64,000 nucleotides of DNA from Sphingomonas sp. Leaf242 (GCF_001422045.1 NZ_LMLW01000012.1:88639-152638), one strand, 5' to 3'; positions 42,095 through 51,617 are shown, counted from the stretch's first letter. Numbers and translations: made by a program. The notes: generated from the letters alone by a model not told the origin.

Positions 42095-43534
42095 ATGATC
42101 CGGACCTTCCTGCTCTCGGCCGCCTTGCTGATGAGCGCCGCACCGGGCATTGCCATGGCTCAGCAGGCGCCGTGGAACGCCAAGGACGTGCCTGTCAGCC
42201 ACCGCGACCGCGTCTATGCATCCGAACAATTCTCCAACACGGTGTCGGTAACGGACCCGGCCGACAACAGGTTGCTCGGCGTCATCAAGCTCGGCGATCC
42301 GCAGCCGATGAATTTTTCCCCGCTCTACAAGGGGCAGGTGCTGGTTCACGGCCTCGGCTTCTCGCCGGACGGGAAAACACTGGCGGTCGTGTCGATCGGA
42401 TCCAACGCCGTGTCGTGGATCGACACCGCCACCAACACCGTCAAGCACACGACCTATGTCGGGCGCAGTCCGCATGAGGCGTTCTTCACGCCGGACGGCA
42501 AGGAGGTGTGGGTCACGGTACGCGGCGAGGATTACATCGCCGTGCTCGACCCCACGACGTACAAGGAGACCGGTCGCATCAAGACGCCCGGTGGTCCGGG
42601 CATGACGATCTTCTCTCCCGATGGCCGATACGGCTATGTCTGTTCCTCATTCAATCCGGTGCTGGCCGTGTTCGATGTCTCGACCCACGCGCAGGTCGGA
42701 CAGGTGGCGCAGCCGAGTCCGTTCTGTCCCAACATCGCCGCGACGCCGGACGGCAAGCAGGTTTGGTTCACGCTGAAGGACATCGGCAAGACGGTCGCAT
42801 TCGATGCCAAGCCGCCTTTCGCGATCCTCAAGGTGCTGGATACCGGACCGATCACCAATCACGTCAACTTCGCCCGCACGGTCAAGGGACAGTTCGCCTA
42901 TGTCACGGTGGGCGGGGAAAACGCGGTGAAGGTGTTCCGCACGTCCGACTTCGCGCTTGTCGCCACCATCCCGGTCGGCAAGATGCCGCACGGCGTCTGG
43001 CCATCGGGCGACGGCCGGCGCATCTATGTCGGGCTGGAGAATGCCGATGAACTTGCCGCGATCGACACCGCCGGCAACAAGGTCGTTGCCACCGTGCCGG
43101 TCGGACAGGCACCGCAGGCGATCGCCTATGTGCCGAACGCTGTTCCGACAGGCCCCGGCACCGACAATCTCCAACCGCTCGGTACGGCAGGCAAGGCAGT
43201 GCATCTGAACATGGGGCCGGTTGGCGGCAATGGTGCGGCAAGCAGCATTACCCTCTTCGACCAGGGCATCATTCAGGTCGTGCAGAGTGCCGTTACCGGT
43301 TTGCAGCCCAAGAAGCCTTACATGCTCGTGCTCACCGCCAACGCGGACGGCAGCGGTGCGGTAGAGCCGCTTGCGAACTTCATGAGCAATCCGGCAGGTG
43401 CGGCGATCGTCAACGCATCGGGTCCGATCCGGCAGATCGTTCAGGGCAGTGCAGCGGCCCCCCGGCGCTTTCTGGCGGTCGCCGAGGTAGTGAATGGCGC
43501 ACCGGGCCGCATCGTGCAGGTGCAGCGCGACTGA
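42095..43534 (+). CDS. Periplasmic YVTN/YncE-type beta-propeller protein
   Basis: This 479-residue protein has a signal peptide (GIAMAQ) followed by YVTN repeats (VYASEQFSNTVSVTDPADNRLLGVIKLG, AYVTVGGENAVKVFRTSDFALVATIPVG, IYVGLENADELAAIDTAGNKVVATVPVG). Together these form a seven-bladed propeller. The last 100 residues form a different beta-rich domain (KKPYMLVLTANADGSG). Such proteins are found in the periplasm, often beside redox or metal genes; the binding partner is unknown. It is one base after DUF305 and one base before the ECF sigma gene. Confidence 0.85.
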   Translation: MIRTFLLSAALLMSAAPGIAMAQQAPWNAKDVPVSHRDRVYASEQFSNTVSVTDPADNRLLGVIKLGDPQPMNFSPLYKGQVLVHGLGFSPDGKTLAVVSIGSNAVSWIDTATNTVKHTTYVGRSPHEAFFTPDGKEVWVTVRGEDYIAVLDPTTYKETGRIKTPGGPGMTIFSPDGRYGYVCSSFNPVLAVFDVSTHAQVGQVAQPSPFCPNIAATPDGKQVWFTLKDIGKTVAFDAKPPFAILKVLDTGPITNHVNFARTVKGQFAYVTVGGENAVKVFRTSDFALVATIPVGKMPHGVWPSGDGRRIYVGLENADELAAIDTAGNKVVATVPVGQAPQAIAYVPNAVPTGPGTDNLQPLGTAGKAVHLNMGPVGGNGAASSITLFDQGIIQVVQSAVTGLQPKKPYMLVLTANADGSGAVEPLANFMSNPAGAAIVNASGPIRQIVQGSAAAPRRFLAVAEVVNGAPGRIVQVQRD

Positions 43535-43535
43535 G

Positions 43536-44045
43536 ATGGACCCGCTTGCCGCCGCGATCGAGCCCCTGGTCCCCGGTCTGCGCCGTTATGCCCGGTCGTG
43601 GTTGCGCGATCAGGCGATGGCGGATGACCTGGTGCAGGATTGCCTTGAGCGCGCGGTCGGGCGCTGGCGGCAACGACGCGGGACGGAGGTTCGCCCCTGG
43701 GTCTATGCAATCCTGCATAATCTGTTGGTCGATCATAAGCGGCAGCATGTCCGGCGAGGTACGGCGGTTCCGCTCCACCTCGTGGACGACGTTGCGCTCG
43801 GTCGCCCGGCCGATCAGGACGCAGGCCTGCACCACCGAGACCTGTTGCGCGCACTTGATGCGTTGCCCGAGGAGCAGCGGACGGTGCTGCTCCTCATTTC
43901 CGTCGAAGGTCTGTCATATGGGGAAGTCGCTGCCGTCGTCGGTGTGCCGCTGGGAACGGTGATGTCGCGCATATCGCGGGGGCGCGACCGTCTGGCGACG
44001 CTCCTCCGGGATGGTGAACGGCCACGATTAAGGAGTATTCGATGA
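43536..44045 (+). CDS. ECF-family RNA polymerase sigma factor
   Basis: This 169-residue sigma factor has region 2 (RRYARSWLRDQAMADDLVQDCLERAVGRW, then VRPWVYAILHNLLVDHKRQ) and region 4 (LDALPEEQRTVLLLISVEGLSYGEVAAVVGVPLGTVMSRISRGRDRL). The ATG at 43536 begins one base after the propeller gene stop. It overlaps the anti-sigma gene by four bases, so the pair is coupled. Because the sigma gene sits in the same operon as DUF305 and the propeller, it may drive that operon; the inducing signal is unknown. Confidence 0.9.
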   Translation: MDPLAAAIEPLVPGLRRYARSWLRDQAMADDLVQDCLERAVGRWRQRRGTEVRPWVYAILHNLLVDHKRQHVRRGTAVPLHLVDDVALGRPADQDAGLHHRDLLRALDALPEEQRTVLLLISVEGLSYGEVAAVVGVPLGTVMSRISRGRDRLATLLRDGERPRLRSIR

Positions 44046-44812
44046 CCAGCCCGATCGGAGAGGACGATCTGGCCGCGTGGATCGATGGCAGGCTGTCGCC
44101 CGAGCGGCAGCGTCTGGTCGACGCTTACCTTGAAGGCCAGCCGGACGTGCATGCCCGTTTGCGGGAGCAGGCGGAGCAGGCGCGAGCCCTTGCATCGCTT
44201 TTCGCTCCCATCGCGGAGGAACCGATCCCGGCGACGATGCGCGTCGCAGCCATCAGGGGACGGCAACGCCAACCGCGTTGGCAACTCGCCATCGCCGCGT
44301 CGCTTCTGCTGGCGGTCGGGTTTGGCGGGGGCTGGTCGAGTGCGCGTTGGAGCGGCGAACCCCGCGCGGGCATCGCGGCGCTGGCCAACGAGGCGAGTGA
44401 CAATTTCCGTGTCTATGCCGCCGACCGGATACGACCGGCGGAAATCGGCCCCGACCAGCGCGCCATGCTGATCCGGTGGACCTCCGCCCGATTGGGTGAG
44501 CGCGTGACCATCCCGGACCTCAGCACAGCCGGTTACCGCTATGGCGGGGGGCGATTGGTCGCGACGCCCCACGGCCCTGCGGCTCTTCTCCTCTACGATG
44601 GACCGCAAGCGTCAAAGCTCGCGGTGCTGACGAGGCCTATGCAAATCGACAAGAGCGCAAGCATGACCAGCACGTCCAGCGGGACCATGGGCCGGGTCAC
44701 ATGGGCTGTCGACGGGATCGGCTATAGTGTAGTGGGCGAGCGCCCCGCTGCCGAGCTGCATCCGATCGCCGATGAGGTCCGGCGCCAGGCCGATGCGGGG
44801 CTTGTCTCCTGA
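44042..44812 (+). CDS. Membrane-bound anti-sigma factor
   Basis: This 256-residue protein starts with a cytoplasmic sigma-binding region (GEDDLAAWIDGRLSPERQRLVDAYLEGQPDVHARL). It crosses the membrane once (WQLAIAASLLLAVGFGGGW, about residues 80-98) and has a periplasmic domain of about 150 residues. There is no zinc-binding HxxxCxxC motif, so it is not a ZAS-type. It should hold the adjacent ECF sigma factor until an envelope signal is received. Its ATG overlaps the sigma stop. Confidence 0.85.
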   Translation: MTSPIGEDDLAAWIDGRLSPERQRLVDAYLEGQPDVHARLREQAEQARALASLFAPIAEEPIPATMRVAAIRGRQRQPRWQLAIAASLLLAVGFGGGWSSARWSGEPRAGIAALANEASDNFRVYAADRIRPAEIGPDQRAMLIRWTSARLGERVTIPDLSTAGYRYGGGRLVATPHGPAALLLYDGPQASKLAVLTRPMQIDKSASMTSTSSGTMGRVTWAVDGIGYSVVGERPAAELHPIADEVRRQADAGLVS

Positions 44813-44863
44813 TAGCGCCTGGCCGCTTCTTAGCGCCGACAGGCACTGGGCGGACCAGCGGGA

Positions 44864-45376
44864 TCACGGCTTGCGCTCGGCATCCTTCCGGTCGGCCTCT
44901 GCCGGAGTCAGCCTGGCCCGCTCGCGAATGCGACGTTCGAGCGGAGCGCCCGCGAACAGTACGAGCATCGCAAGGCTCAACCCGCCGATGATGAGCGGCC
45001 ACACCGCCAACCCTGCTGCCGCGCCGATCGTGGCCGTGACCCAGATGCACGCGGCGGTCGCCAATCCATGCACTTCCTGACCCTGGCCGACCCGCAGCAC
45101 CGCGCCGGCACCGATGAAGCCGACGCCGGACAGAATGCCCTGCATCGCCCGTCCTGCGGCATCGGCGTTTACGTTCGGCAAGCCACTGTGCACGATCGCC
45201 TGCACGGCGATGCAGCTCGCCAGACCGACCAGACCCAGCGTTCGCAATCCCATGATCTGCCGGTTCTCGCGCGAGCGTTCCCAGCCGAGCACCATCCCAG
45301 CCGCGGTCGCCACCACCAGCCGCCCGATCGCATCGATCCAGAAGCCGAGGTCCGATGCCGCTGATGCTTCGATCAT
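44864..45376 (-). CDS. MgtC/SapB family membrane protein
   Basis: This 170-residue protein has four or five hydrophobic spans and the MgtC family pattern (AIGRLVVATAAGMVLGWERS, GLRTLGLVGLASCIAVQ, GILSGVGFIGAGAVLR). The family is linked to growth at low Mg2+ and acid stress, and to inhibition of ATP synthase in pathogens. Here it is translationally coupled (ATGA) to the sulfite-oxidase-like gene, and the sigma/anti-sigma pair converges on it. Start ATG 45376 is chosen by that overlap. Confidence 0.88.
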   Translation of the reverse strand: MIEASAASDLGFWIDAIGRLVVATAAGMVLGWERSRENRQIMGLRTLGLVGLASCIAVQAIVHSGLPNVNADAAGRAMQGILSGVGFIGAGAVLRVGQGQEVHGLATAACIWVTATIGAAAGLAVWPLIIGGLSLAMLVLFAGAPLERRIRERARLTPAEADRKDAERKP

Positions 45377-46440
45377 TCGACCAGCACGTGCACATGATGC
45401 CAGGCGGTGCACAGATAGCCGGCGAAGTTCCACACCGTATCCGGCCGCTCGGGCTGACCCTGTCCAGTCTCGTCAAAGGCGCGCACGACAAGGTGCTGGC
45501 GCCCCTTGGCGAGCGTGGCGTCGAGGGTCCAGCGCCGCCAACCCCAGTGCGCCTCCGGATCATCGGTGAACGTCGCCTGTTGCCAGTCGCGACCACCGTT
45601 TACCGACACTTCGACCCGAGAGACGCGGCGATCATAGGCGATGGCATAGCCCTCGATCCGCACCTCCCCGGCCGGCAGGCTTTCGCCAGAGCCGGGCACG
45701 CAGATCGCGGCGTTGAGCGGCATGGCATTGATGGTCAGACCCTGGCTCCAGTCGACGGTGTCGCTCGTCACATCGGCAGGAAAGAGCTTGTAGTCGTGCG
45801 CCTGGATCGGTGCGTCGGATGGCGTCTCGCGCACCTCGATCCGTGTCAGCCATTTGGCGCTCCGCACCCCGGCATAGCCCGGCACCACCATGCGGATCGG
45901 TGCGCCGTGTTCGGGCGTCAGCGGCTCGCCGTTCATCGCCCAGGCAATGAGGACGTCGGGTTGCCGCGCCTTGTCCATGGCGATCGAGACCCCGAACAAT
46001 GCTTCCTCGCCTTCGACGTCCACCTCGTCCGCGCCGGTGAACGCCACGAACAGGTCGGACGCATTCGGCGCACCGACGGCATCCAGTACGTCGGACAGTC
46101 GTACGCCGGTCCATTCCGCATTGCCGATCGCGCCCACGTCCCAGGGGTCGCCGGACGTTTTAGCGACCTGCTGGAGATCCGTGCGCCGGTTGCCGGCGCA
46201 CTGGAGAACTGCCGTCACCGTCCGCGTGGCCAACGCGCTTTTCAGTTCCTCCACCGAGAAGGAGCGGCTCGCCATGCCCGTCCCGCTCACTTCGATCCGG
46301 TGATCGGCAGGCAGATCGGGCACTGCACCATGGCTGCGCACGTAGAACAGCGCCTGCGGCGTCAGGAACCGCTCGATCAGCGCGCCGGGCGTCGGCTCGG
46401 CGTTGTAGGGATCGGATTTGCGCTCGATCATATCAGTCAT
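45373..46440 (-). CDS. Molybdopterin-dependent sulfite-oxidase family enzyme, no signal peptide
   Basis: This 355-residue protein has the oxidoreductase molybdopterin domain with the Mo-ligand Cys81 in TAVLQCAGNRR and the following GDPWDVGAIGNAEWTGVRLSDVLD. It also has the dimerisation (Mo-co) domain with EVSVNGGRDWQQATF and HWGWRRWTLDATLAKGRQHLVVRAFDETGQGQPERPDTVWNFAGY. This is the architecture of sulfite oxidases. No Tat or Sec signal is present, so it may be cytoplasmic, unlike the second enzyme at 48697. It is coupled to the MgtC-like gene. Confidence 0.88.
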   Translation of the reverse strand: MTDMIERKSDPYNAEPTPGALIERFLTPQALFYVRSHGAVPDLPADHRIEVSGTGMASRSFSVEELKSALATRTVTAVLQCAGNRRTDLQQVAKTSGDPWDVGAIGNAEWTGVRLSDVLDAVGAPNASDLFVAFTGADEVDVEGEEALFGVSIAMDKARQPDVLIAWAMNGEPLTPEHGAPIRMVVPGYAGVRSAKWLTRIEVRETPSDAPIQAHDYKLFPADVTSDTVDWSQGLTINAMPLNAAICVPGSGESLPAGEVRIEGYAIAYDRRVSRVEVSVNGGRDWQQATFTDDPEAHWGWRRWTLDATLAKGRQHLVVRAFDETGQGQPERPDTVWNFAGYLCTAWHHVHVLVE

Positions 46441-46513
46441 GGACGAACCAACGCCGCAAGCGCGCGGATCGCTTCAAGCCTTCAAGACTATCGCAGACGA
46501 AGGATTAACAATC

Positions 46514-46535
46514 GTTCCGATATCCAGATTGGAAC
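46514..46535. promoter_or_regulatory. Inverted repeat between the two sulfite-related operons (candidate LysR site)
   Basis: GTTCC and GGAAC are separated by twelve bases (GATATCCAGATT) within the 147-base divergent region. LysR regulators bind such imperfect dyads. No activating site can be assigned from sequence. Confidence 0.45.
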
Positions 46536-46586
46536 AAACAGATCAAACGGTTGGTCGTATCGATCAGTTTCCGCGATACAAGCTGC

Positions 46587-47459
46587 ATGACCCTGGAGCA
46601 GCTCAGAATCTTCGTCGGTGTCGCCGAGCGCGAACACGTCACCAAGGCAGCAGAGGTGCTGAACGTCACGCAGTCCGCTGCCTCCGGCGCGGTCGCGGCC
46701 CTCGAAGCGCGCTACGGGGTTCCTCTGTTTCACCGCGTCGGGCGTGGCATCCAGCTGACCGAAGCGGGCCGCGGCTTTCTGGAGGAAGCGCGCGCGGTGC
46801 TGGGGCGGGCAGCGCATGCCGAGACGATGCTGGCGGACTATGCCGGGCTTGCCCGTGGTTCGTTGCGGATCGTCGCCAGCCAGACGATCGCAAGCTACTG
46901 GTTGCCCGCAAGGCTTGCCGCCTTCCACGAGCGCCACCCGCAGATCGCGGTCGAGCTGGCGATCGACAACACCGAAGGCGCGGCAGCGCAGGTCCTTAGC
47001 GGAGCGGCGGAACTCGGTTTCGTTGAAGGCGAAGTGGACGAACCAGCGCTGGCGCATTGGGAAGTCGGACGCGATCCGATGGTGCTGGTCGGACGCAGGG
47101 ACGCCGAGCGTGTCGACGAGGACTGGCTTCGCGCTGCACGCTGGATCGTCCGCGAGCAGGGTTCGGGCACGCGCTCGACCTTCGAGGACGTGCTGCGAAC
47201 GCGCGGGTTTGATCCGGCCCAGCTGACGGTAGCGATGACGCTGCCGTCCAACGAGGCGGTGCGTACCGCGGTCGAGGCCGGTGCCGGCGTCGCTGTGTTG
47301 TCGCGATTGGTCGTCGCACGCGCGCTCAAGGCCGGCGATCTGGTCGAGCTGGCGCTTGAGTTACCCGATCGCGCCTTCCACGCGCTGCGCCACAAGGAAC
47401 GCTATCGCACCCGCGCGGCCGACGCGCTGACGGACCTCATCAAGGAGCAGGTCGCATGA
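46587..47459 (+). CDS. LysR-family transcriptional regulator
   Basis: This 290-residue protein has an N-terminal winged HTH (MTLEQLRIFVGVAEREHVTKAAEVLNVTQSAASGAVAALEARYGVPLF) and a substrate-binding domain (LRIVASQTIASYWLPARLAAFHERHPQIAVEL). Such regulators in this context respond to sulfur or one-carbon compounds; the N-terminal domain resembles the CbbR/CysB group. ATG 46587 is used. It overlaps the exporter gene by four bases and is divergent from the sulfite-oxidase-like gene, so it probably controls both directions. Confidence 0.9.
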   Translation: MTLEQLRIFVGVAEREHVTKAAEVLNVTQSAASGAVAALEARYGVPLFHRVGRGIQLTEAGRGFLEEARAVLGRAAHAETMLADYAGLARGSLRIVASQTIASYWLPARLAAFHERHPQIAVELAIDNTEGAAAQVLSGAAELGFVEGEVDEPALAHWEVGRDPMVLVGRRDAERVDEDWLRAARWIVREQGSGTRSTFEDVLRTRGFDPAQLTVAMTLPSNEAVRTAVEAGAGVAVLSRLVVARALKAGDLVELALELPDRAFHALRHKERYRTRAADALTDLIKEQVA

Positions 47460-48607
47460 CTGCCGACGCACCTTCGGCCCTGACCGGCCTCAAGCCGCTA
47501 AGCAGGCTCGATCACCCGCGCGAGATGATCCGCCAGTTCACACCCAACTGGTTTGCCGCGACCATGGGCACCGGCATCCTCGCTCTCGCGCTGCCGCAGG
47601 TGCCCGGCATCGGCCCCGCGCTCAAACCGATTGGCGAGGTGTTGTGGTTCTTCAACATCGCGCTCTTCATCCTGTTCGCCGGTCTCTATGGCGCGCGCTG
47701 GGCGATGTTCGGGCATGAGGCACGGCGCATCTTCGGCCACAACACCGTGTCGATGTTCATCGGGACCATCCCGATGGGCCTGGCGACGATCATCAACGGA
47801 TGTCTCGCCTTCGGGATCGCGCGATTCGGTAACGGCATCGTGCCGGTCGCACACGTCCTGTGGTGGATCGACGTCGCCATGTCGCTCGCCTGCGGCGTGT
47901 TGATCCCCTACCTGATGTTTACCCGCCACGAGCACAGCCTGGACGGCATGACCGCGGTATGGCTGCTGCCGGTCGTCGCAGCGGAAGTGGCGGGTGCCAG
48001 CGGCGGGCTACTCGCTCCGCATCTGACCGATCCCCACGCGCAGATCGTGACGCTCGCGACCTCGTATGTGCTGTGGGCCTATTCGGTGCCGGTCGCGTTT
48101 GGCATCCTCGCTATTCTGATCCTGCGCATGGCGCTCCACAAGCTCCCGCACGAGAGCATGGCGGCATCCTCCTGGCTCGCGCTGGGGCCGATCGGCACCG
48201 GGGCGCTGGGTATGCTGGTGCTTGGGGCGGATGCGCCGGCGATCCTCGCGGCGCACGGGCTGGTCGGTGTCGGTACCGTCGCGCAAGGGATCGGCGTCGT
48301 CGCCGGGCTCTGCCTGTGGGGTTTCGGCCTGTGGTGGCTGGCGCTCGCGACGCTCATCACCATCCGCTACTGGCGCGCCGGCGTCCCATTCAACCTTGGC
48401 TGGTGGGGCTATACCTTCCCGCTCGGCGTCTACACCGTCGCCACCTTCCGCCTCGGTACGACGCTGAACCTCGGCTTCTTCGGTATCGTCGGCACGGTGC
48501 TGACGATCGCGCTCGCGGCGATGTGGCTGCTGGTCGGTGCCAAGACGCTCGCCGGAGCATGGCGCGGCAACCTGTTCGTCTCGCCCTGCATCGCTACCCC
48601 GAACTGA
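47456..48607 (+). CDS. TDT-family transporter, probable sulfite exporter
   Basis: This 383-residue protein has about ten hydrophobic spans. It shows the tellurite-resistance/dicarboxylate transporter (TDT) pattern FTPNWFAATMGTGILALALPQVPG and RYWRAGVPFNLGWWGYTFPLGVYTVATFRLG, which resembles fungal SSU1 sulfite pumps. Because its neighbours are two sulfite-oxidase family enzymes, export of sulfite is the most likely role, as inference from context. It overlaps the LysR gene by four bases and is followed by the periplasmic sulfite dehydrogenase. Confidence 0.85.
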   Translation: MTADAPSALTGLKPLSRLDHPREMIRQFTPNWFAATMGTGILALALPQVPGIGPALKPIGEVLWFFNIALFILFAGLYGARWAMFGHEARRIFGHNTVSMFIGTIPMGLATIINGCLAFGIARFGNGIVPVAHVLWWIDVAMSLACGVLIPYLMFTRHEHSLDGMTAVWLLPVVAAEVAGASGGLLAPHLTDPHAQIVTLATSYVLWAYSVPVAFGILAILILRMALHKLPHESMAASSWLALGPIGTGALGMLVLGADAPAILAAHGLVGVGTVAQGIGVVAGLCLWGFGLWWLALATLITIRYWRAGVPFNLGWWGYTFPLGVYTVATFRLGTTLNLGFFGIVGTVLTIALAAMWLLVGAKTLAGAWRGNLFVSPCIATPN

Positions 48608-48696
48608 TCCACCCTGATGATCGGATCAGTCGGTCCGATCACTTGCAGAACGCCCCTTCGATCCGCCAGCGTGGCTGGCCACAGGAGAGCCTTGTC

Positions 48697-49932
48697 ATGG
48701 ACAATTTTGACGCCGCGCTGGCGAGTGAAACCAGCCGTCGCCGCTTTCTCAGGCGTACGGCGCTCGGCACCGCCGGCCTTGCCGCAGCACCTGCGCTGGC
48801 GCAGCAGCTCGTCGACCTGAAGCTGCCTGGCGGCAATGCCGAGCGGCCGATGACCAGCGCCTTTCCTGGCAAGGGCAGCATGATCCTCCAACGCATCCAT
48901 CCTCCGCTGTTGGAGACGCCGATGGACGTGTTCGACAAGTCGGTGTTCACGCCCAACGACCAGTTCTTCGTCCGCTGGCACTGGGCCGACATCCCGACCT
49001 CGATCGACGTCGAGAGCTTTCGCCTCAAGGTCTTCGGCCACGTCAACAGACCGCTGTCGATCAGCCTTGCCCAACTGCTGCGCCTGCCGCGCGTCGAGAT
49101 GGCAGCGGTCAATCAGTGCTCGGGCAACAGCCGTGGGTTGTTCCAGCCGCGTGTCGCCGGCGCGCAATGGGGCAACGGCGCGATGGGCAATGCCAATTGG
49201 CTCGGCGTGCGCCTGCGCGACGTGCTGGACCTCGCGGGGGTCAAGGCAGGCGCGGTACAGGTGCGCTTCGGCGCGCTCGATCAGCCGGTTGTGACGGGCG
49301 CCCCTGACTTCGAGAAGGCGCTCGACATCGACCATGCCCGCGACGGCGAAGTGATGATCGCCTTCGGCATGAACGGCGAGCAGCTGCCGCTCCTCAACGG
49401 CTTTCCCTGCCGGCTGATCGTCCCGGGCTGGTATTCGACCTACTGGGTCAAGATGCTGAACGCGATCGAGGTACTGCCCGGCCCTGACGACCAGTATTGG
49501 ATGGCCAAGGCCTACAAGATACCGGCTACACCCGGCGCGAATGTCGCGCCCGGTGCCAAGGACTTCCCGACCGTGCCGATCAATCGCATGATCCCGCGCA
49601 GCTGGATGACCAGCCTGCCGGATGGCCAGGCGATCGCCTATGAAGCGTCCATCCCGGTTGGCGGGATCGCGATGGGCGGCGACTGCGGCGTCGCCAAGGT
49701 CGATGTCTCATCCGATGGTGGCCGCACTTGGTACAGGACGACGCTCGGAGCGGACGAGGGCAAGTATAGCTTCCGGCGCTGGGATGGTCGCGTGCCGCTT
49801 AGGCGCGGTCCCAACCCCATCATGGTGCGCTGCTGGAACGCCAACGGTGTCGCCCAGCCGATGAAGCCGATCTGGAACCCCGGCGGGTTCATGCGCGGCA
49901 ACATCGAAACCACCACCATCATTGCGGCCTGA
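48697..49932 (+). CDS. sorA: Tat-exported sulfite dehydrogenase (SorA-like)
   Basis: This 411-residue enzyme has a twin-arginine signal peptide (SRRRFLRRTALGTAGLAAAPALAQQ), so it is folded with its molybdenum cofactor before export through TatABC. The Mo-ligand Cys141 is in AAVNQCSGNSRGLFQP, the pattern of bacterial SorA. The C-terminal domain has KVDVSSDGGRTWYRTTLG. It oxidises sulfite to sulfate in the periplasm and gives electrons to the cytochrome c encoded 12 bases downstream. ATG 48697 follows AGGAGAGCC. An extension of the open frame upstream is not coding. Confidence 0.92.
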   Translation: MDNFDAALASETSRRRFLRRTALGTAGLAAAPALAQQLVDLKLPGGNAERPMTSAFPGKGSMILQRIHPPLLETPMDVFDKSVFTPNDQFFVRWHWADIPTSIDVESFRLKVFGHVNRPLSISLAQLLRLPRVEMAAVNQCSGNSRGLFQPRVAGAQWGNGAMGNANWLGVRLRDVLDLAGVKAGAVQVRFGALDQPVVTGAPDFEKALDIDHARDGEVMIAFGMNGEQLPLLNGFPCRLIVPGWYSTYWVKMLNAIEVLPGPDDQYWMAKAYKIPATPGANVAPGAKDFPTVPINRMIPRSWMTSLPDGQAIAYEASIPVGGIAMGGDCGVAKVDVSSDGGRTWYRTTLGADEGKYSFRRWDGRVPLRRGPNPIMVRCWNANGVAQPMKPIWNPGGFMRGNIETTTIIAA

Positions 49933-49944
49933 GGAGCGAGTAGC

Positions 49945-50427
49945 ATGAAGACCCCGTCTCCCGGCATCATGGCCGCTGGCCTGATCGGCCTGACCGGTAT
50001 CATCCTCATCTCGATAGGTGCGCCGAGCAGCCGCAAGGCGTCTGCCCCGATCTCCGAGACGTCCGAGCCGGCGCCCCCCGTCAGCGTGTCGGCCCGCGGC
50101 TTCTCGCTTACCTCGACCAGCGTCGACCTGCCGGTCGACGACGCGAGCTATCCCGATGGTCCGCACGCCGACGTCATCAACGCCAACTGCACCTCATGCC
50201 ACTCGGCCAGTATGGCGCTGACCCAGCCTGCGCTATCGGCGGCTCAGTGGAAGGCGACCGTCACCAAGATGCGCGAGGTGTATAAGGCGCCGGTGGCCGA
50301 GAAGGACGTCGACGCAATCGTCGCCTATCTCACCGCCATGCCGCATCAGAAGGCGGCACCCGCAACCGGCAAGGCGCAGGACCCCGACCCCAAGGTGGCT
50401 CCCGATGTTTCAGGTGGAACCGGCTAA
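49945..50427 (+). CDS. sorB: Cytochrome c, SorB-like electron acceptor
   Basis: This 160-residue protein has an N-terminal membrane anchor or signal (GIMAAGLIGLTGIILISIG) and a single haem-binding motif CTSCH at Cys82-Cys85-His86. VTKMREVYKAPV is a candidate Met-ligand region and DVDAIVAYLTAM the C-terminal helix. It most likely takes electrons from the adjacent sulfite dehydrogenase, as SorB does in Starkeya-type systems. A Pro/Ala-rich spacer of about 30 residues precedes the haem domain. Confidence 0.88.
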   Translation: MKTPSPGIMAAGLIGLTGIILISIGAPSSRKASAPISETSEPAPPVSVSARGFSLTSTSVDLPVDDASYPDGPHADVINANCTSCHSASMALTQPALSAAQWKATVTKMREVYKAPVAEKDVDAIVAYLTAMPHQKAAPATGKAQDPDPKVAPDVSGGTG

Positions 50428-50606
50428 CCGAGCCACTTCCATAATCCCAAAATACCATCCTTTATGAGACATATTGACGGTGATTGAATGCTTAAACGGT
50501 GGGTATCGATCAGTTCTGCTCAATGGATTGGCAAGGCGCTCAGATGAGTGACGGCGAACATCAGCGTCATTCCACTGATGCTGGCGAAAGTCGTGCGTAG
50601 TCTAGG

Positions 50607-51617
50607 TGTTTGATCCCACGGTTTGATGGTGCGATCCTTTCGTTAGAATGGAAGGCAGCAGCCTGGGACAGGTACGTCACGGGAGCGCCACGACCACGCA
50701 CGCCGTCAGAGCAGCAATACAGCGATCGCAAGCTTCGCTCTCGACGCTGAGCCGGGAGCTCGGGATCAACCCGAAGACGGTGGCGAAGTGGCGTAAGCGA
50801 GCGACGGTTGAGGATTTAAAGACCGGGCCGAAGGCCCCTCACTCCACGACCTTGACCGAAGCCGAGGAGGCCGCGGTCGTCGCATTCCGGCGCCACACAC
50901 TCCTGCCGCTCGACGATTGCCTCTATGCGTTGCAGCCATCGATCCCGCATCTGACACGCTCAGCGCTGCACCGCTGCCTGCAGCGGCACGGCATATCCCG
51001 TCTGCCAGATATCGAGGGCGACAAGCCTAATCGACAGCGCTTCAAGCGCTACCCGATCGGCTTCTTTCACATGGATATCGCCGAGGTTCAGACAGCCGAA
51101 GGCAAGCTCTACCTGTTCGTCGGCATCGACCGCACGAGTAAGTTCGCGGTCACCCATCTCGTCGACAAGGCTGACAGGCGAACGGCGTGGGAGTTCTTGG
51201 AACACCTGCTGAAGGCTGTGCCCTACCGTATCCACACGATCCTGACCGACAACGGCATCCAGTTCGCCGAGCAGCCGCGTAACCGGAACACCGCCTGGTC
51301 GCGGCAGATGCGCTTCGACATGATCTGCGAAGCCAATGACATCGAGCACCGGCTTACCAAGCCGAACCATCCTTGGACCAACGGTCAGGTCGAACGGATG
51401 AACCGCACGATTAAGGAAGCGACCGTCAAACGCTTTCACTACGAGAGCCACGAGCAGTTGCGGGTGCACCTCGCCGACTTCATGGCAGCCTACAATTTCG
51501 CCCGCCGGCTCAAGACGCTAAGTGGCCTCACGCCTTACGAATACATCGCCAAAATCTGGACGTCAGAGCCCGATAGGTTCATCATCGATCCGATCCACCA
51601 GATGCCGGGACTAAACA
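50607..51617 (+). mobile_element. IS481-family insertion sequence
   Basis: The ends read TGTTTGATCCC on the left and GGGACTAAACA on the right, imperfect inverted repeats, about 1011 bases apart. On each side the flank is CTAG: TCTAGG before and CCTAGC after. IS481-group elements insert at CTAG-containing targets, which fits. The element holds one transposase gene and separates the sulfite module from the metal-resistance block. Confidence 0.85.

Noticed and set aside
47860..48660. Upstream extension of the sorA reading frame
   Set aside because: The residues are Arg-rich antisense-like, they overlap the transporter gene in another frame, and the Tat signal gives a clear start at 48697.
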